Assembly (NCBI GenBank): GCA_049999725.1
Contig: JBNGIS010010770.1
Coordinates: 45,222-73,236, forward strand
Reading direction: 5' to 3'
From: Haplomitrium mnioides
Taxonomy: Eukaryota > Marchantiophyta > Haplomitriopsida > Calobryales
DNA: 28,015 bases
Part shown: piece after piece, positions 9,201-19,672 of the stretch
Numbering within the stretch: position 1 is the first letter of the stretch
Layout of the letters: every line of letters starts with the position of its first letter
Notes under the pieces: model-generated
Seen by the model: only the letters and a program-made list of their open reading frames with translations
Told to the model about the DNA's origin: nothing
Databases searched by the model: none
Translations under genes and position numbers: made by a program

Positions 9201-10119
9201 CACCAATTAGAATGGACTTTGATGTTTCGCCACTTGACGTTGCTTTCAACAAGGAAACTTAAATGTCACCCTGCTAACTCTCATCGGATTGCTTCGATCA
9301 AAAATCTTTTTGATTCCGCTTCCAATCTTTTGGATAACACTCTTCCGTTCCTCACGTTTACTTTCGCGACTAACAAGAGTTTGACACGTGTTAGATAAAG
9401 AACTTTAGAATACCACTTCCACCACTTTAGAATTTCCTAATTTTCTTCTCTCTTCCTAACACCAACAACTATACGTCTTCTTTGATCTTGTGTGCAAGAA
9501 CTTTGATTCTGCCTTGGCAAAATACAAGACTTAGAGCTATCCACTTTGAATCTTCCCAACTCTCCTCACTCTTCTCTTAAAAAGATCTCTAGCTTCCAAA
9601 ATCTCTTCCCAAATGATAGATCTATCAATCAATTGAACTAGTGACAATCAAATTAAGCTATGTTGTTTCTCGGAACAGATTTCCACTCGCTCTCTCTTTT
9701 AATTGATATTCTTTTTTACCCTCACAACTTTTTTACTCAACAATCTTGACTTAGTTGTTCTTTCCTCTATTTTGCTACTTCCAATTGCATTCTTCAAATT
9801 CTCCTAACACCCTCTTCCCGTTCGCATCTTAACACTCACAAATTCAAAAAAATTCACAACCCTTCAACACTTAAACATACAATGATTCAAGAGCCTCAAC
9901 AAAGTTCTGGAATGTCTTTGGTGAATACTTTTTCTTACTCAAACATAAGTTTTACAACAAAACAATAAAAGAAGACTAAGGATAAAGGCAGAAAGACTAA
10001 GAGACCACGTTCAATTCATCCTAGAGAAACTTAAACTAATTTTAAAAGACATATGTGAACCAACATCAAGTCTTCTCCTATCACATAATTTCTAGCTCCT
10101 ACAACTTCAAAGCACTACT
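9201..10119. other. non-coding stretch between copies A and B
   Basis: No coding region or known motif could be supported. The plus strand is rich in C and T (for example 9430-9800). By position it could hold the 3' LTR of copy B and the leader of copy A on the minus strand, but I found no repeated LTR ends, purine tract or primer-binding site to prove this. Confidence 0.35.
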
Positions 10120-11873
10120 TCAGCTAACTCTACTCGAATCTTCAACATTCTGAATTCCTAAAATTTCCTCCGCTGCCTCCCTCCAAGGCTTTTCCTCCAA
10201 TATAGTCATTTGGTCTCTTTCTTAAGCTGCCTTCTAAGTTGCTTCTACTACCTCGATGATCAGTTGCTGAAGAGTTTGATCCATTCGATCCAATGTGTGT
10301 GATTGGACCCCCTACACTTTCATCCACATTAGTTTCAACCCTGTTGCATCACAAACAACTTTTAATAACTCATACGAGAACTCTTGATGCTCTCTTTCCA
10401 AAGACTCTTGTTGCCAAACCCCTAACTTAGCTTGCAATATTGCCAACCTGTTCACTTCTTTGTCTTGCCTTCTTGGCATCTCTCAATAGAAATCAGTTGA
10501 TTTCTTTTGTGTCTCTTTTTGAGCATCCACTTGCAATTTCAACTAGTCTATCATGCATCCTTAGAGCTTTAGATTTTGCCGCATCTTTCTCCCTCTTCAA
10601 TCCTTTTGCGCGACACTCCTCATCTTGTAAATTCTCAGTGAGCTTCGTCATTTGAGCTTCCTAATCTTTGGACATCTACTTGACCTTTGCTGACTTGCTC
10701 CTCCAATATAGCCGCATGCTCTATCAACTTCTTGGTTTGCAACACTTATTAAGCACCCTTAATTATGTGTTGTTGTGGCTCTACTAACACTATCTTCAAC
10801 TACATACACTTCCCTCTTTTCTATTGTACCGTATTCTCTAGCCAAGTTTCTCAAATCCTCATATGCCACATTACTCTTTGAATTCCTTCTTGCCAGCCAT
10901 CGTTATCCAACTATATCTCTTCATTTACTCTTCTAGCCTTTGCTCTCTCATTTAGAGTTCCTTCATCCAACTCTTATGATCTGAGCTCCTCAACTACCTC
11001 AGTTGTTTTTTCCTCTCAAATTTGCATTTCTTCTTCTATGGCCACCTCAAGCTAAACAACTCTTGCACTTTTGCTACTACTTCAGTTGCAATAACTTCTT
11101 TATTGATATCTTCTTCTCTTACTTTTCCAAGAACAACCACTAGAGGAACCTTTGTTTCCTTGTGTAAGTTACTTTAGTTGACCACTTGCGGTAAATTCTC
11201 TTTCGAGGCATCGTTTAGAACCATTTTGAGAATTACTTCCCAAATACCCTTTTGCACATCCTCTGCCTCCAAATCAATCATTTTGATGGTCTGATGTCCA
11301 TCTCGTCTTCTTCAAGCAATTAGATAAGCCAAAGTGCCCTCTCAACTTGGAATAATTATCAGCGTAGGCCTTGCCCGAGGGACCCATGCTCTTTGTTGCT
11401 CTGTCCTAGCCTACTTCACTGGCTTTGGGTATGGTTGCGTAATAATTCTCACATCTTCTTCCTCCTCCAAATCCCTTAGGTGTGTCAAAGGCATGGTCCA
11501 ATGCTTCTTCTTTAGCTTGCTTAGGACTTCATCTTTCCAATACGTTTCTCTTGATATAGTCTTCTTCTCTTTCTTAATTGACCAACTTTTATCATTATTG
11601 CACAACCTCAATGCTTCCAATTGGTGTAGCAAGAATGGCATGAACCAAATCACTGAATTCTTTAACTAAGATAGCTCAAAGTACCTAGTAATTTTGCTCC
11701 TCATAAAGTGTGCCACCACTTTGGTGTGACCTCTTCATACATTTAGCAACAAAATCAAATTTGCCATCATCCTATACCAGAACTTCAATTGAAATAGAAT
11801 ATAAGCAAACAACTAAATAAACCTCTACAACAAACGAACATTGATCTCTTGAATCTTAATGTTTGGTATGAAG
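10120..11873 (-). pseudogene. copy B accessory ORF, distal part (coiled coil)
   Basis: This is the second copy of the unit at 5416-6860; the offset is 5,008-5,010 bases at one end and 5,014 at the other, so the two copies are nearly colinear over 1.3 kb. The best reading on the minus strand is again charged and helical, for example VSKGQVDVQRL near 10670. Past the point where A ends it continues as REHQEFSYELLKVVCDATGL and RMDQTLQQLIIEVVEA, and stops at a TGA at 10120-10122. In that stretch only about three stops interrupt the frame. The Gly/Ser-rich open frame at 10142-10327 is a different frame and I regard it as a shadow. The protein is unrecognised; a coiled-coil accessory product is inferred. 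Confidence 0.55.
11822..11873. repeat. left copy of direct repeat flanking the 2-kb insert
   Basis: CTACAAC, TTGATCTCTTGAATCTTAA and TTTGGTATGAA occur here and again, in the same order, from about 13920 (CTACAAC, TTGATCTCTTGAATCTTAA, TTTGGTATCAA). Copy A has the sequence once, at about 6810-6880. This copy lacks about 20 bases before TTTGGTAT. Confidence 0.65.
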
Positions 11874-13919
11874 ATAGAGGATTTAGAAGGCTTATTGAAA
11901 ATCTTTGTTGTAGCACATTGAGCAGAAAAAAAAATCAATAAACAACAAAGGGGCAATTCCAAGCTATATCAAATTTCTATTCTAGACCAATACAAAGCCA
12001 TTTTGGTTGGAGTGATCTTGTGATTTCAGATTTAAAGGAGTAGAAGAACTCTATCATTTGTTAAGTGAGCATTTGTAGTTGACCTAATGGATAAGGGCCA
12101 GCTTATCTAAGGCTACTTATCTTAAGATAATTTGGTGAAGAAATCAAGTGGCTACTAAGAGATTAGAAGGGAAACCACAAGTGAAGAAGGAAGTTCAGAA
12201 GCATGAGCAAGTTGTGCACGCCAGCGACAAAGAAGGCCTTGATACAAATAGTGATTCAGATAGAGGTGAGCATTTTGCAGCAGTTAGTAGAAATGATGGT
12301 AAGAGTGGTGCAACAAATCAAAAATAGGTTCTAGGTGTTGCTGTTCTACCCAAAAAAGATCCTACAGTGATGAGGGCTAAGGAAGGCAACAAGGAAGAGA
12401 TGTGCTTTGTGATAAACCTGATAGCAAGAAAAAGATGGGAGTTTGTGCAAGAGATGAGTTTCTCTTGAGTGTCACCCAATTTGTACAAGAGATGAGTTTT
12501 TCTGAGTCCCGATAATGGAGACGAGGACATCAGAAATAGTGAATAGGAGCCGGGTTAGAAGTAATGAAATTTTTATATTTGAGGACCGGTTTAGTAGAGG
12601 ACTCGCTCAATAGATATATTGCAAAGGTTGGTTTTGTATGATATGTAAGGACAAAAAGCTATCAAGTAAGGGTAGTGCTGGAATTTTCAGTTTTATTGAG
12701 ATGGCAAGGGAATAGACTTGTTGAGTAAGATTTTGGTTAAGAGGTGTTAATGGACCAGGGAAGTGTTTGCATTCATTTGGGTTAGTAGTTTGTCAAGCAC
12801 AAGGTGTGGTGTGGAGCTCAATTTGATAGAAGTAAAATTTTGACGATGCAAGAAGGTAGACAACTCTTTGAATAGAGTTGGGGTCTCCGTTGTTTTGAAT
12901 GACATCAACCCTCTAATATCATGAGGAAGACATGCAATGTTTTTTTGTTATTCTGCAGGAGACTAGAATGCTCGAAGAAGATTGACAACTATGATAAAGG
13001 TGCAGTCAGAAGAAACCAGTGAGGTCTTGAACCAAATCAAAGTCTTTTGGGTGTGGAAACTTTGTGAGGGTTATCTGTGGGATGAGTTCATTGTTGCAAG
13101 TCTAGATGGAGATTTTTTGAGTGGAGGTTGGGTCTGTGTTGGACTCAATACCATTGGACATGCATAGAAGGAAATGAAGCGGGAGATATTGGACACAAAA
13201 CAACATGTCATGGGAGATTTGTCCAGTAGGCTTGGAGCAGGATTCCCAGTCATTGAGAAACAAAAGTAGAGCCTTTGAATATGTCAAGCAATAGAGCAAA
13301 GTCCTAGATTTTTCAAGCACAAATGTTGGTACCATTCATTTGACCATTGCAAGGTTGCAAACAATTCATTAAGCAAGCCTGTAATCTTTGAATAAAACAA
13401 CTGAGAAGCAGACATTTTTCTTGACCAAAAGGCAAATCAAAATGCTTATAGCTCAAGCACAATAGTGCAACCATGTAGATTTTGGAGACTGAAGAATGAT
13501 TTGAGGCTCAAGCTTTGGGAAATGTGACCGATGAGATTGTGAGCAACATTAGTGTAATTGAATGACTTTGTTGAAGAGGGGTTTGGTATATTCAACTTGT
13601 AGGGCTATGAAGTGGGTTCATTCAGGAAGGGCCTGGCATATCCGTCCGACACAGCTGCAAAGGAGAGATTTGTAGAGAAAGAGGTCTTCATTAGAGCAGT
13701 TGCAAGTTGACACCAACAACCCTCTCCCACATGTGTTGTTATGTTTGTTAACCCTTTTTTTGAATTCCCTCCTCCTCCAACATTTCCGGCTCTATTGGTT
13801 GCATGTATGACAAGGTTTTAGGGAAAACTTGTAGTTCAAAGTTTTGTGAGCTTTGTGGAAGTAGAATTGGAACAATCAACAAAATCTGGTCAAGTAAAAG
13901 AGAGTACAATGCAGTAAAT
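11874..13919. mobile_element. about 2-kb insert splitting copy B, unidentified
   Basis: Copy A runs straight across this point, so about 2,046 bp are extra in copy B. I do not recognise the insert. Open frames are short (at most about 75 codons). A reading near 12945-12985 (CFFVILQETRMLEED) is faintly like a LINE endonuclease LQET block but is followed by nothing supportive. There are no terminal inverted repeats, LTRs, poly-A end or Helitron-like end that I can see. It is flanked by a direct repeat of about 50-70 bp, longer than a normal target-site duplication, so a duplication or recombination event is an alternative to transposition. Confidence 0.5.
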
Positions 13920-13990
13920 AATCCTACAACGAAGGATCCTTGATCTCTTGAATCTTAAACTTATCATTAGTCATGCTCAAGTTTGGTATC
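13920..13990. repeat. right copy of direct repeat flanking the 2-kb insert
   Basis: This copy matches copy A at 6810-6880 better than the left one does, including GGATCCTTGATCTCTTG and TTAGTCATGCTCA. It therefore represents the original sequence and the left copy is the diverged one. Confidence 0.65.
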
Positions 13991-14453
13991 AAATATGCCA
14001 AATGCTCATCCTATGTAATTATCCTTGTTGAGCAATCCACCTCTGGCAATTTATAAATCTTTTGTAATACTTCTTCCGTAAACTCGATCAAAGACTTCCT
14101 CATCAATAAAAAAACCTTGCCATCCATCACATCAATCTGAGTGATCCCCTCCTTCTCAAAGACATCATTCATGTCAACCTCCTAGATTTTTTCAAAGAAT
14201 CCCACAATCCATTTTGCTAGAAACATTTCCTTAAATCATATGCAATAATAGGGATATGGAAAATCTTCACAATTCTAGACAACGCATAAGCAACTCCTTT
14301 GGCTTGATCCCTACCCATTTTTTATTCTTTTGCCTTTTCAATCCTTAGACTTCTCTAAGAATTCTTTCCTTCTTCCTTGATTTGACAGAATAGCATTCGT
14401 CTTTGTTCAGATCTCCTCATAGCCATACGTGCATTGCTTCATCCTCTTGACAT
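13920..14453 (-). pseudogene. copy B accessory ORF, proximal part with probable start
   Basis: On the minus strand an ATG at 14453-14451 sits about 82 bases after the 5' end of a TATA box and in a reasonable context (ACACCATGTC). The next codons hit a stop after four residues, but a neighbouring frame continues with MAMRRSEQRRMLFCQIKEEG. Further pieces follow: GVAYALSRIVKIFHIPIIAY, DMNDVFEKEGITQIDV, KSLIEFTEEVLQKIYKLPEV and DEHLAYLIPNLSM. These give the N-terminal part of the accessory protein of which A keeps only the middle. Frameshifts separate the pieces. I do not recognise the domain. It resumes at 11873 beyond the insert. Confidence 0.5.
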
Positions 14454-14526
14454 GGTGTAAAACTTAGCACAAAAAATGAACTTTCAAGATTCACGCAACC
14501 GTTTAACTACCCTCTTTCATTCTGAC

Positions 14527-14535
14527 TATTTATAG
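14527..14535 (-). promoter_or_regulatory. TATA box upstream of the accessory ORF
   Basis: The minus strand reads CTATAAATA, a strong plant TATA consensus, with the first candidate ATG about 82 bases downstream. That would place a transcription start near 14504 and a leader of about 50 bases. Whether it is used is unknown. Confidence 0.45.
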
Positions 14536-14544
14536 TGTATTTTT

Positions 14545-14820
14545 GCGGCCTGTCAACGATGAAAAGCCTAGTTGCAATATATCCCTAATACATCCCTTCA
14601 GAACCATTTCTGCTAACTGACTTAGGATTTTTGTAAGTTTATCTCTCTTGTTTCATCTTCACAAATGAAATTGGGTTCCTTCCATTTCACTCAGAATCAC
14701 CAATTGAGCAAATTTCAAAGCTTCTTAATTATTTCTGCTTAATTTCATCTATATTTCCCCAAAAAGATAGCTTGGAATGACATATTCCCATACTTTCCTT
14801 CCAAAAATCTCCTCATATGA
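14545..14820 (-). other. post-integrase spacer of copy B, right end of homology
   Basis: The sequence follows copy A at about 6940-7195 and then stops matching at about 14820. Copy B has therefore lost its integrase and everything 5' of it, and unrelated repeat DNA begins. Confidence 0.55.
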
Positions 14821-15827
14821 ATGAGGTCAAAGAATGCATGCATCTTGCAAAATAGAAAGGCAAAAGCTCATCATCATACCCAAAAAAGGTGAAAAATGAG
14901 CTAAATTAAAAAGAGCTCTACTAGTCTTGATGGGAGGAAGGAACTAATGAAGAGTCTAAAAGAGAAGCCTAGACCAATTTTGTAGTTGAGTGACTCTAAG
15001 AAATCATTTTGCTTTTTGAACTTGCAATGCTTGATGAAGGAAAAGACCACAAAGAATGTCCAACAAAAATGCCATCTATTGGCAAGAAAGAAGGGCAAAA
15101 GCTATGTGATGAAGTCAAAGTAGGAACAAAAAACTAAAAGATTGTTCATACTAAGATGAATACAAGAGGCTGTAATAAATCACCTTGTGTAAAGAGAGCT
15201 CTTCAAATGTGTGAGGGAGAAAAGAACTTATATATGTTGCAATTTATATCAAAAAGTCCCACGCAAACTTATTTCAAAAGAAGAAACCAAGTATACTCTT
15301 CAAAGAAAGAAGGAATAAAATAGAAACAAAAGAAATTGATAAAGGTAACTCAAGAATGCTCACAGGAAGGTGACTCCAAGAAGCTAAAAAATTTCTCGCT
15401 TAGAAACTTTACTATGCAAGATGAAAATGAATCAACATTGAGAGAATAACAACAAAAGTAGCCTTGATTTAAAGAGATTTTCACTCTTAGAAAATAGATT
15501 GCAAGTCTCAATAAAGAAGCAGAGCATAAATTGGAGAAATTAATGTAGGTGAGGCAACAACTTGGAGAAGTTGATGCAAGTTCAAGGGAAATTGCAAGAA
15601 CAGACAACTGAAATACGCACCTCCATCTTGGCTACTTTAATTCCTTAGCAAAGTGGATACTAAATTTCTATTTTGCAAGGAGACATAAACAACTTAGGGT
15701 TTAAGTTATCGAATGCCTAGGGTTTAGTGCCTTTAAGTTGATAAGCAAATTGTATCACCCAAGTCCTACTATACAACTCTTCTTCCATATGACCAATCTT
15801 CTCTTGATGAATCTGATATGACCAATT
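14821..15827. repeat. diverged repeat modules, no gene
   Basis: No gene is visible. The stretch 15350-15440 (AAGAATGCTCACA, GGTGACTCCAAGAAGCT, TGCAAGATGAA) resembles modules at about 17160-17315 and 17640-17815. A weaker relative lies near 14980-15060 (GTGACTCTAAGAA). The short antisense open frames at 14901-15098 and 15350-15607 lie inside these modules and show no domain. Confidence 0.4.
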
Positions 15828-15875
15828 CCCCCTCCCTCCCCGCCCTCCAACCTCCCGCCCTGCCCCCTCACTCCC
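15828..15875 (-). other. G-quadruplex-forming tract on the minus strand
   Basis: The plus strand has nine runs of three or more C within 48 bases, separated mostly by one or two bases, followed by a T run (15876-15884). The minus strand is therefore a dense set of G-runs with short loops, well above the four needed for an intramolecular quadruplex, in otherwise AT-rich DNA. Confidence 0.7.
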
Positions 15876-15907
15876 TTTTTTTTTGCCATTTTGTTTATTT
15901 TTTAGAT

Positions 15908-16140
15908 CCTACAGCCAAGAGAGGAGGTGTAGATTGATGGCTTATCTCTCCTCCATTCTCATGTGATCCTAACAAAAGCAGAACAAAAATATTAAGACTA
16001 AAAGACCTCTATGCTTCCATTTTTTTGGTATATTACATCCTCTAGCCAAGAGAGAAGGTACGTATTCGTAGCATCTCTTACCCCTTTTTCATGTGATCCT
16101 AACAAATGTAAAGAAAAACTTGCTAACTTTTAAAACATAA
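15908..16140. repeat. two copies of a 130-bp direct repeat
   Basis: AGCCAAGAGAG occurs near 15913 and 16043, and ATGTGATCCTAACAAA at 15961 and 16091, both offset by exactly 130 bases. The sequence between is clearly related but diverged. No coding content. Confidence 0.75.
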
Positions 16141-17159
16141 AGGGGTTGTAACTTTCTTACATTCAATAGTCAACCTATGCATGAAAGAACAAGGTTGTCT
16201 GCACACACTTCCACTCCCTATTTTGTCATCATAGTCCAATGAAGCAATTATTGTGAAAAGGAAAATGGAGCATTCATCCCTCTCCTCCTCTTCTTCTTTG
16301 CTTTTGAAGCTTTCAAGAAGGGAGCATGTCTCTCTCCTCTTTGTTCTTTCAAAGTTTGATTGCTCAAAGATGGTGATGTCTTCACACTATTACAAAGAGG
16401 ATAGTGGATCAAATGCCCCTCTCCACCTTTTTCTCACTCATGAAGACCTACAAGAAAAGTGCTTCTCAAGGCAAGCTTTGTTGCAAGCCATTGTTGCTAC
16501 TTGCTCTATGGTGTTAAACGTGCCTAGCCATATCAATAAGCCTTGTTTTTAGAAGCATAAAATGTTGGAGAAAGGGCTCGAGTCAAGTTGGAGAAAGATC
16601 TCACTTGAGGAGGAGAATTGCAATCCTACCCAAAGCTCTAGGAGTTGTGGAAATTAGTACAAGTATGAGGTGGAGATTGCATGAAAGATTTTTAACCATC
16701 TCAATATACCAATAAAGTTGCATAACATAAAAGACTACAATAGTGAAGTAGAAATTTATCTTACTACTTGTATTTGAGAAAGTAGTTTCCAAAGTGTTGC
16801 TAAGCTTTACTTTGATGTTGGGAGGATAGTTGTGCAAAATAGGCTCAATTGAAAGAGCTCTCCAAGGTTGTGTGGCAGAATTCTCACTATTTTTGTCATT
16901 TATCAATCAAGAGCCTCCAACATTAAGAAAAAATCAAGAATTGATAAGTCATTTTCAAAAAAAAAAAGAGATAGTTGTCTTTGTGGATCTAAGAACCTTT
17001 ACACAAAAGAAGTTGCATTTTAAATGTTACATAGGGAAGTCATGTACCTTGAATTGATTTTTAAGAGATGAAGCGGCAAAATTTATTGAAAATTAATCTA
17101 CAAGAGCTTGCTTTAAATTTTGATCATGTAGTAAAGTGACTCAAAATAATATTATACAA

Positions 17160-17315
17160 AAGTGATTTCAAGAGGCTTAAAACCTACTTGATAACAAACT
17201 TGTTTGTGCAAGATAAAGATCAATTGTCATGGATGTTTAAAACATGCTCGATTGAAAAAGATCTACAAGGTCTCAAAGGAAGAATAAAGAATAGTGAACA
17301 AAGTAAGAAAACAAG
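17160..17315. repeat. interspersed module, copy 1
   Basis: Shares CTTGATAA, a run of GATGAA/GATAAAGAT, GCTCGATTGAAA, TACAAGG and CAAAGG with the module at 17640-17815, in the same order and similar spacing. A shorter relative (AGGCTCAATTGAAAGAGCTC) lies at about 16840-16860. Confidence 0.6.
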
Positions 17316-17639
17316 AAGCTTATCAAGGAATCAATCAAGATGAAGCATATTTTAGGTTCTTTCTTCCCATGCAGATTTTTAGAGCTCTCTTCATTAAAGC
17401 TGATATTTTTTGGCTCCTTAAAGTCATCATTGTATGAGCATTTTTTTTTTCAATTGTTGCTACTTTGACTTCATTATTGAGCTTTTGCACTTCCTTTTTG
17501 CATGACGCAAGGCATTTTGTGTTGCATATTTTTTGTTGTCTCTTCTTTCATCAAGCATCACAAGCTCAAACAACAACGCATTTTGATTCATTGAAAGAAA
17601 GAACCAAAAATATACTTTGAAGAAAGATTGAAGTAGGCA

Positions 17640-17815
17640 ACATAAAATTGAAGAATGCTCACACAAAGGCAACTCAATGAGGCTCAAAGTCTGCTTGATA
17701 AAGAACCTTCTTTTGAGAGATGAAGATGAAAAATAGGCTCGATTGAAAGTGATGTACAAGGCGTCAAAGGTAAGAATGAACAATTGAATAAAGAATGGTG
17801 CTCAAAGCAAGGAGA
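17640..17815. repeat. interspersed module, copy 2
   Basis: Best-preserved copy: GAATGCTCACACAAAGGCAA, then GGCTCAAAGTCTGCTTGAT, GAGAGATGAAGATG and AGGCTCGATTGAAAG. The first motif also matches 15350-15370. The unit has no long open frame in any strand; its nature is unknown. Confidence 0.6.
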
Positions 17816-18559
17816 CATGAATGGTCTAGGGCTTAAGGCATTGAATGCTTAAGGTACTAATTGCACAGCAATAAAGCTGTTTTGAGTCATTCTTGCCCTT
17901 AATTGTGCAATAAAATTGTATCTATAGCACGCATAACATTGCCTAGTCATTTCAATCAAAGTGGTGCTATCTTGGAAGGTGGTCTTTATACTAGTGAGAA
18001 TTCCAAGGATGCATCTTCCTCTTTAAATACCCAACTTGAGATTATATGATCCCTATGCTCCTCAATAAACATCCATTGTAAAAAGATTGCACTCACTTTT
18101 GCTCAACAAAGGATTGGCTCTGACATGGCCAACTTACGATAACCAAGTTAATAAGACCCACTTGATCTAAATTTTGTGCCCTAAAAAATACAATATTTGT
18201 TGGCAAGGCCTGTAAATAACCACACACGGTAGATACATATAACAAGTTTGTGTATTTTTGCACTAAGTGTGTAATGTATAAATCAAAAACCTTTTTAGTT
18301 ATCTCATCCTTTTCCACATGCAAATTTTCCTAAACTCTTAGCCCAACCTACAACATGGTAACTAAACTAGTGCTTATCCTTCCAAATAAATCCATCACAC
18401 ACATTACTTTCTTAGGTATTTCCACCCAATAGACTTGGTGTTCACAAGAGATAATTAAGCATGTCTAAGGGTTGAGCTCTCCTCCTCTTCTAATGCTTGT
18501 GAGGTTGTACTCAAGGCATCCCAAACAACATCATTAAAACATTTCTATAATTGATGGTT

Positions 18560-18960
18560 GGTTCATCACACCAAAATCTCCACACTAGAAGTGGCCAAAT
18601 CGGCCAAAATTAGCTTTCTCTCATGATGCAAAGCCAACTCAGTGTCATTGGATGGTTTCCCACCTTCATTCAAGTCACAAGGCTATATAGCTGCTGCATT
18701 GAATGCATTTGTAGTCACCATAGCTCTTGACATAGGCCTACTCAATGGCCAAACAAACCGTACAAACAAGTGACTCACACTTCTATCACTTGATTGCCAA
18801 ACATGTCTATGCAAGGCTGATTCTTCCCAATAATCCAGCCCATACCCCATTGGGTAAACTACCACGCCACCAACCAATACATCATACAATTATACTTCAA
18901 TCAAAATCCCTTGACCCTTAACGTTGAGCACTCATTCGGATGGTCCAGCTTGGCCTTCAC
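18560..18960 (-). pseudogene. unrecognised antisense coding relic
   Basis: On the minus strand a reading runs from about 18960 to 18640 with few stops: VLNVKGQGILIEV, a stop, then YDVLVGGVVVYPMGYGLDYW, HVWQSSDRSVSHLFVRFVW and SRAMVTTNAFNAAA. The composition, with clustered hydrophobic strands and Trp residues, looks like a real protein rather than chance. I cannot name the family; a retroelement origin is only a guess. It is surrounded by repeats and has no start codon or promoter that I can place. Confidence 0.3.
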
Positions 18961-19189
18961 AGTCAATGGCTGCTTGGCAATGTGTTAGTTAGTGCCAATG
19001 CCTCCCAATGAAGTTTGGATCTAAAAACAACACTTCTCACACTATGTGGTGTGAAGTCTCAACCTAGTAACAGTTGACTTTCCCAACATCAATGCACTCC
19101 ATATCTCATAAATTAAAAATATATAATTGTGCACATCCAATTCAACATGAACCTCTTGAACAATAGGTTTTTTCTATTCAAAAACTAAT

Positions 19190-19425
19190 TCATTCAAACA
19201 TGGACTTTAGCGCAAACACTTACACATATTATCTATTGTTACATCAAAAACTCATTCATCAATATAGTGATGCGTATGTTAGCATGAGCTTCGATACAAA
19301 CATCTTACACATTATTTGTAGTTTTATCAAAAAATTATTTACTTAAACATATGGCCCTACCAACTTGGACTCCAACAATGTTTTGTAGTCATACACATTA
19401 CTACATATAAAAAATGTACATCAAT
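19190..19425. repeat. 84-bp imperfect tandem repeat, two to three copies
   Basis: CAAACACTTACACATATTAT at about 19213 and CAAACATCTTACACATTATT at about 19297 are 84 bases apart, each followed by TATTGTTACATCAAAAA or TAGTTTTATCAAAAA. A weaker third copy (CATACACATTACTACATAT) follows near 19395. Directly adjoins the 24-bp minisatellite. Confidence 0.55.
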
Positions 19426-19434
19426 AAGTCAATG

Positions 19435-19672
19435 CATGCTTGGACTACTTGTAGTTCAAGCGCACAAAGACTACAAGAAAGTCTATGCGTATATGAACTC
19501 TTGTGTATAGACTAGAGTAGTCCATGCACATATGGACTACAAGTAGTCCAAAGTGCAAAGACTACATGAAAGTCATGTGCACATGAACTAGAGCAGTCTA
19601 TGCACGCATGGGCTCCTTGTAGTTTAAAAGCCCTTGGAGTCCTTGTAGTCCATGCTCACATAGACTACTATG
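19435..19672. repeat. 24-bp quasi-palindromic minisatellite, array 1
   Basis: The unit is roughly AGTCCATGCACATATGGACT plus a short linker. The clearest copy is perfectly palindromic in its arms: GTAGTCCAT, six bases, ATGGACTAC (about 19528-19551). Other copies are diverged, with spacing of 24-27 bases. No coding content. Confidence 0.7.

Larger units (their letters stand above)
16141..18559. other. non-coding repeat-rich stretch
   Basis: I find no supportable gene. The longest open frame (16253-16552, plus strand) starts in a simple TCC/TTC-rich run coding for Ser and Leu and has no recognised domain. Diverged modules at 17160-17315 and 17640-17815 are listed separately. The remaining open frames (16601-16906, 18093-18323) are short with no motif. 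Homopolymers occur near 16957-16967 (A) and 17441-17450 (T). Confidence 0.4.

Noticed and set aside
9201-10119. LTR of copy B or leader of copy A
   Set aside because: Expected by position, but no repeated ends, polypurine tract or tRNA primer-binding site could be shown.
10142-10327. Gly/Ser-rich antisense open frame, 61 codons
   Set aside because: A neighbouring frame on the same strand gives charged helical text that continues the accessory coiled coil and ends at 10120, so this frame is a shadow.
12940-12962. Possible intron 3' splice site (T-run followed by CTGCAG)
   Set aside because: No matching donor or flanking exon reading could be found.
12945-12990. LINE endonuclease-like text (LQETRM)
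   Set aside because: Only a few residues fit. A stop lies just upstream, and no later endonuclease or RT motifs follow in the 2-kb insert.
11874-13919. Reading the 2-kb insert as an intron of the accessory ORF
   Set aside because: The boundaries are a long direct repeat rather than GT-AG sites, and copy A has the uninterrupted sequence only once.
16253-16552. Plus-strand open frame of 99 codons
   Set aside because: Its N-terminal part is a low-complexity TCC/TTC run, it has no recognisable domain, and it is embedded in non-coding repeats.
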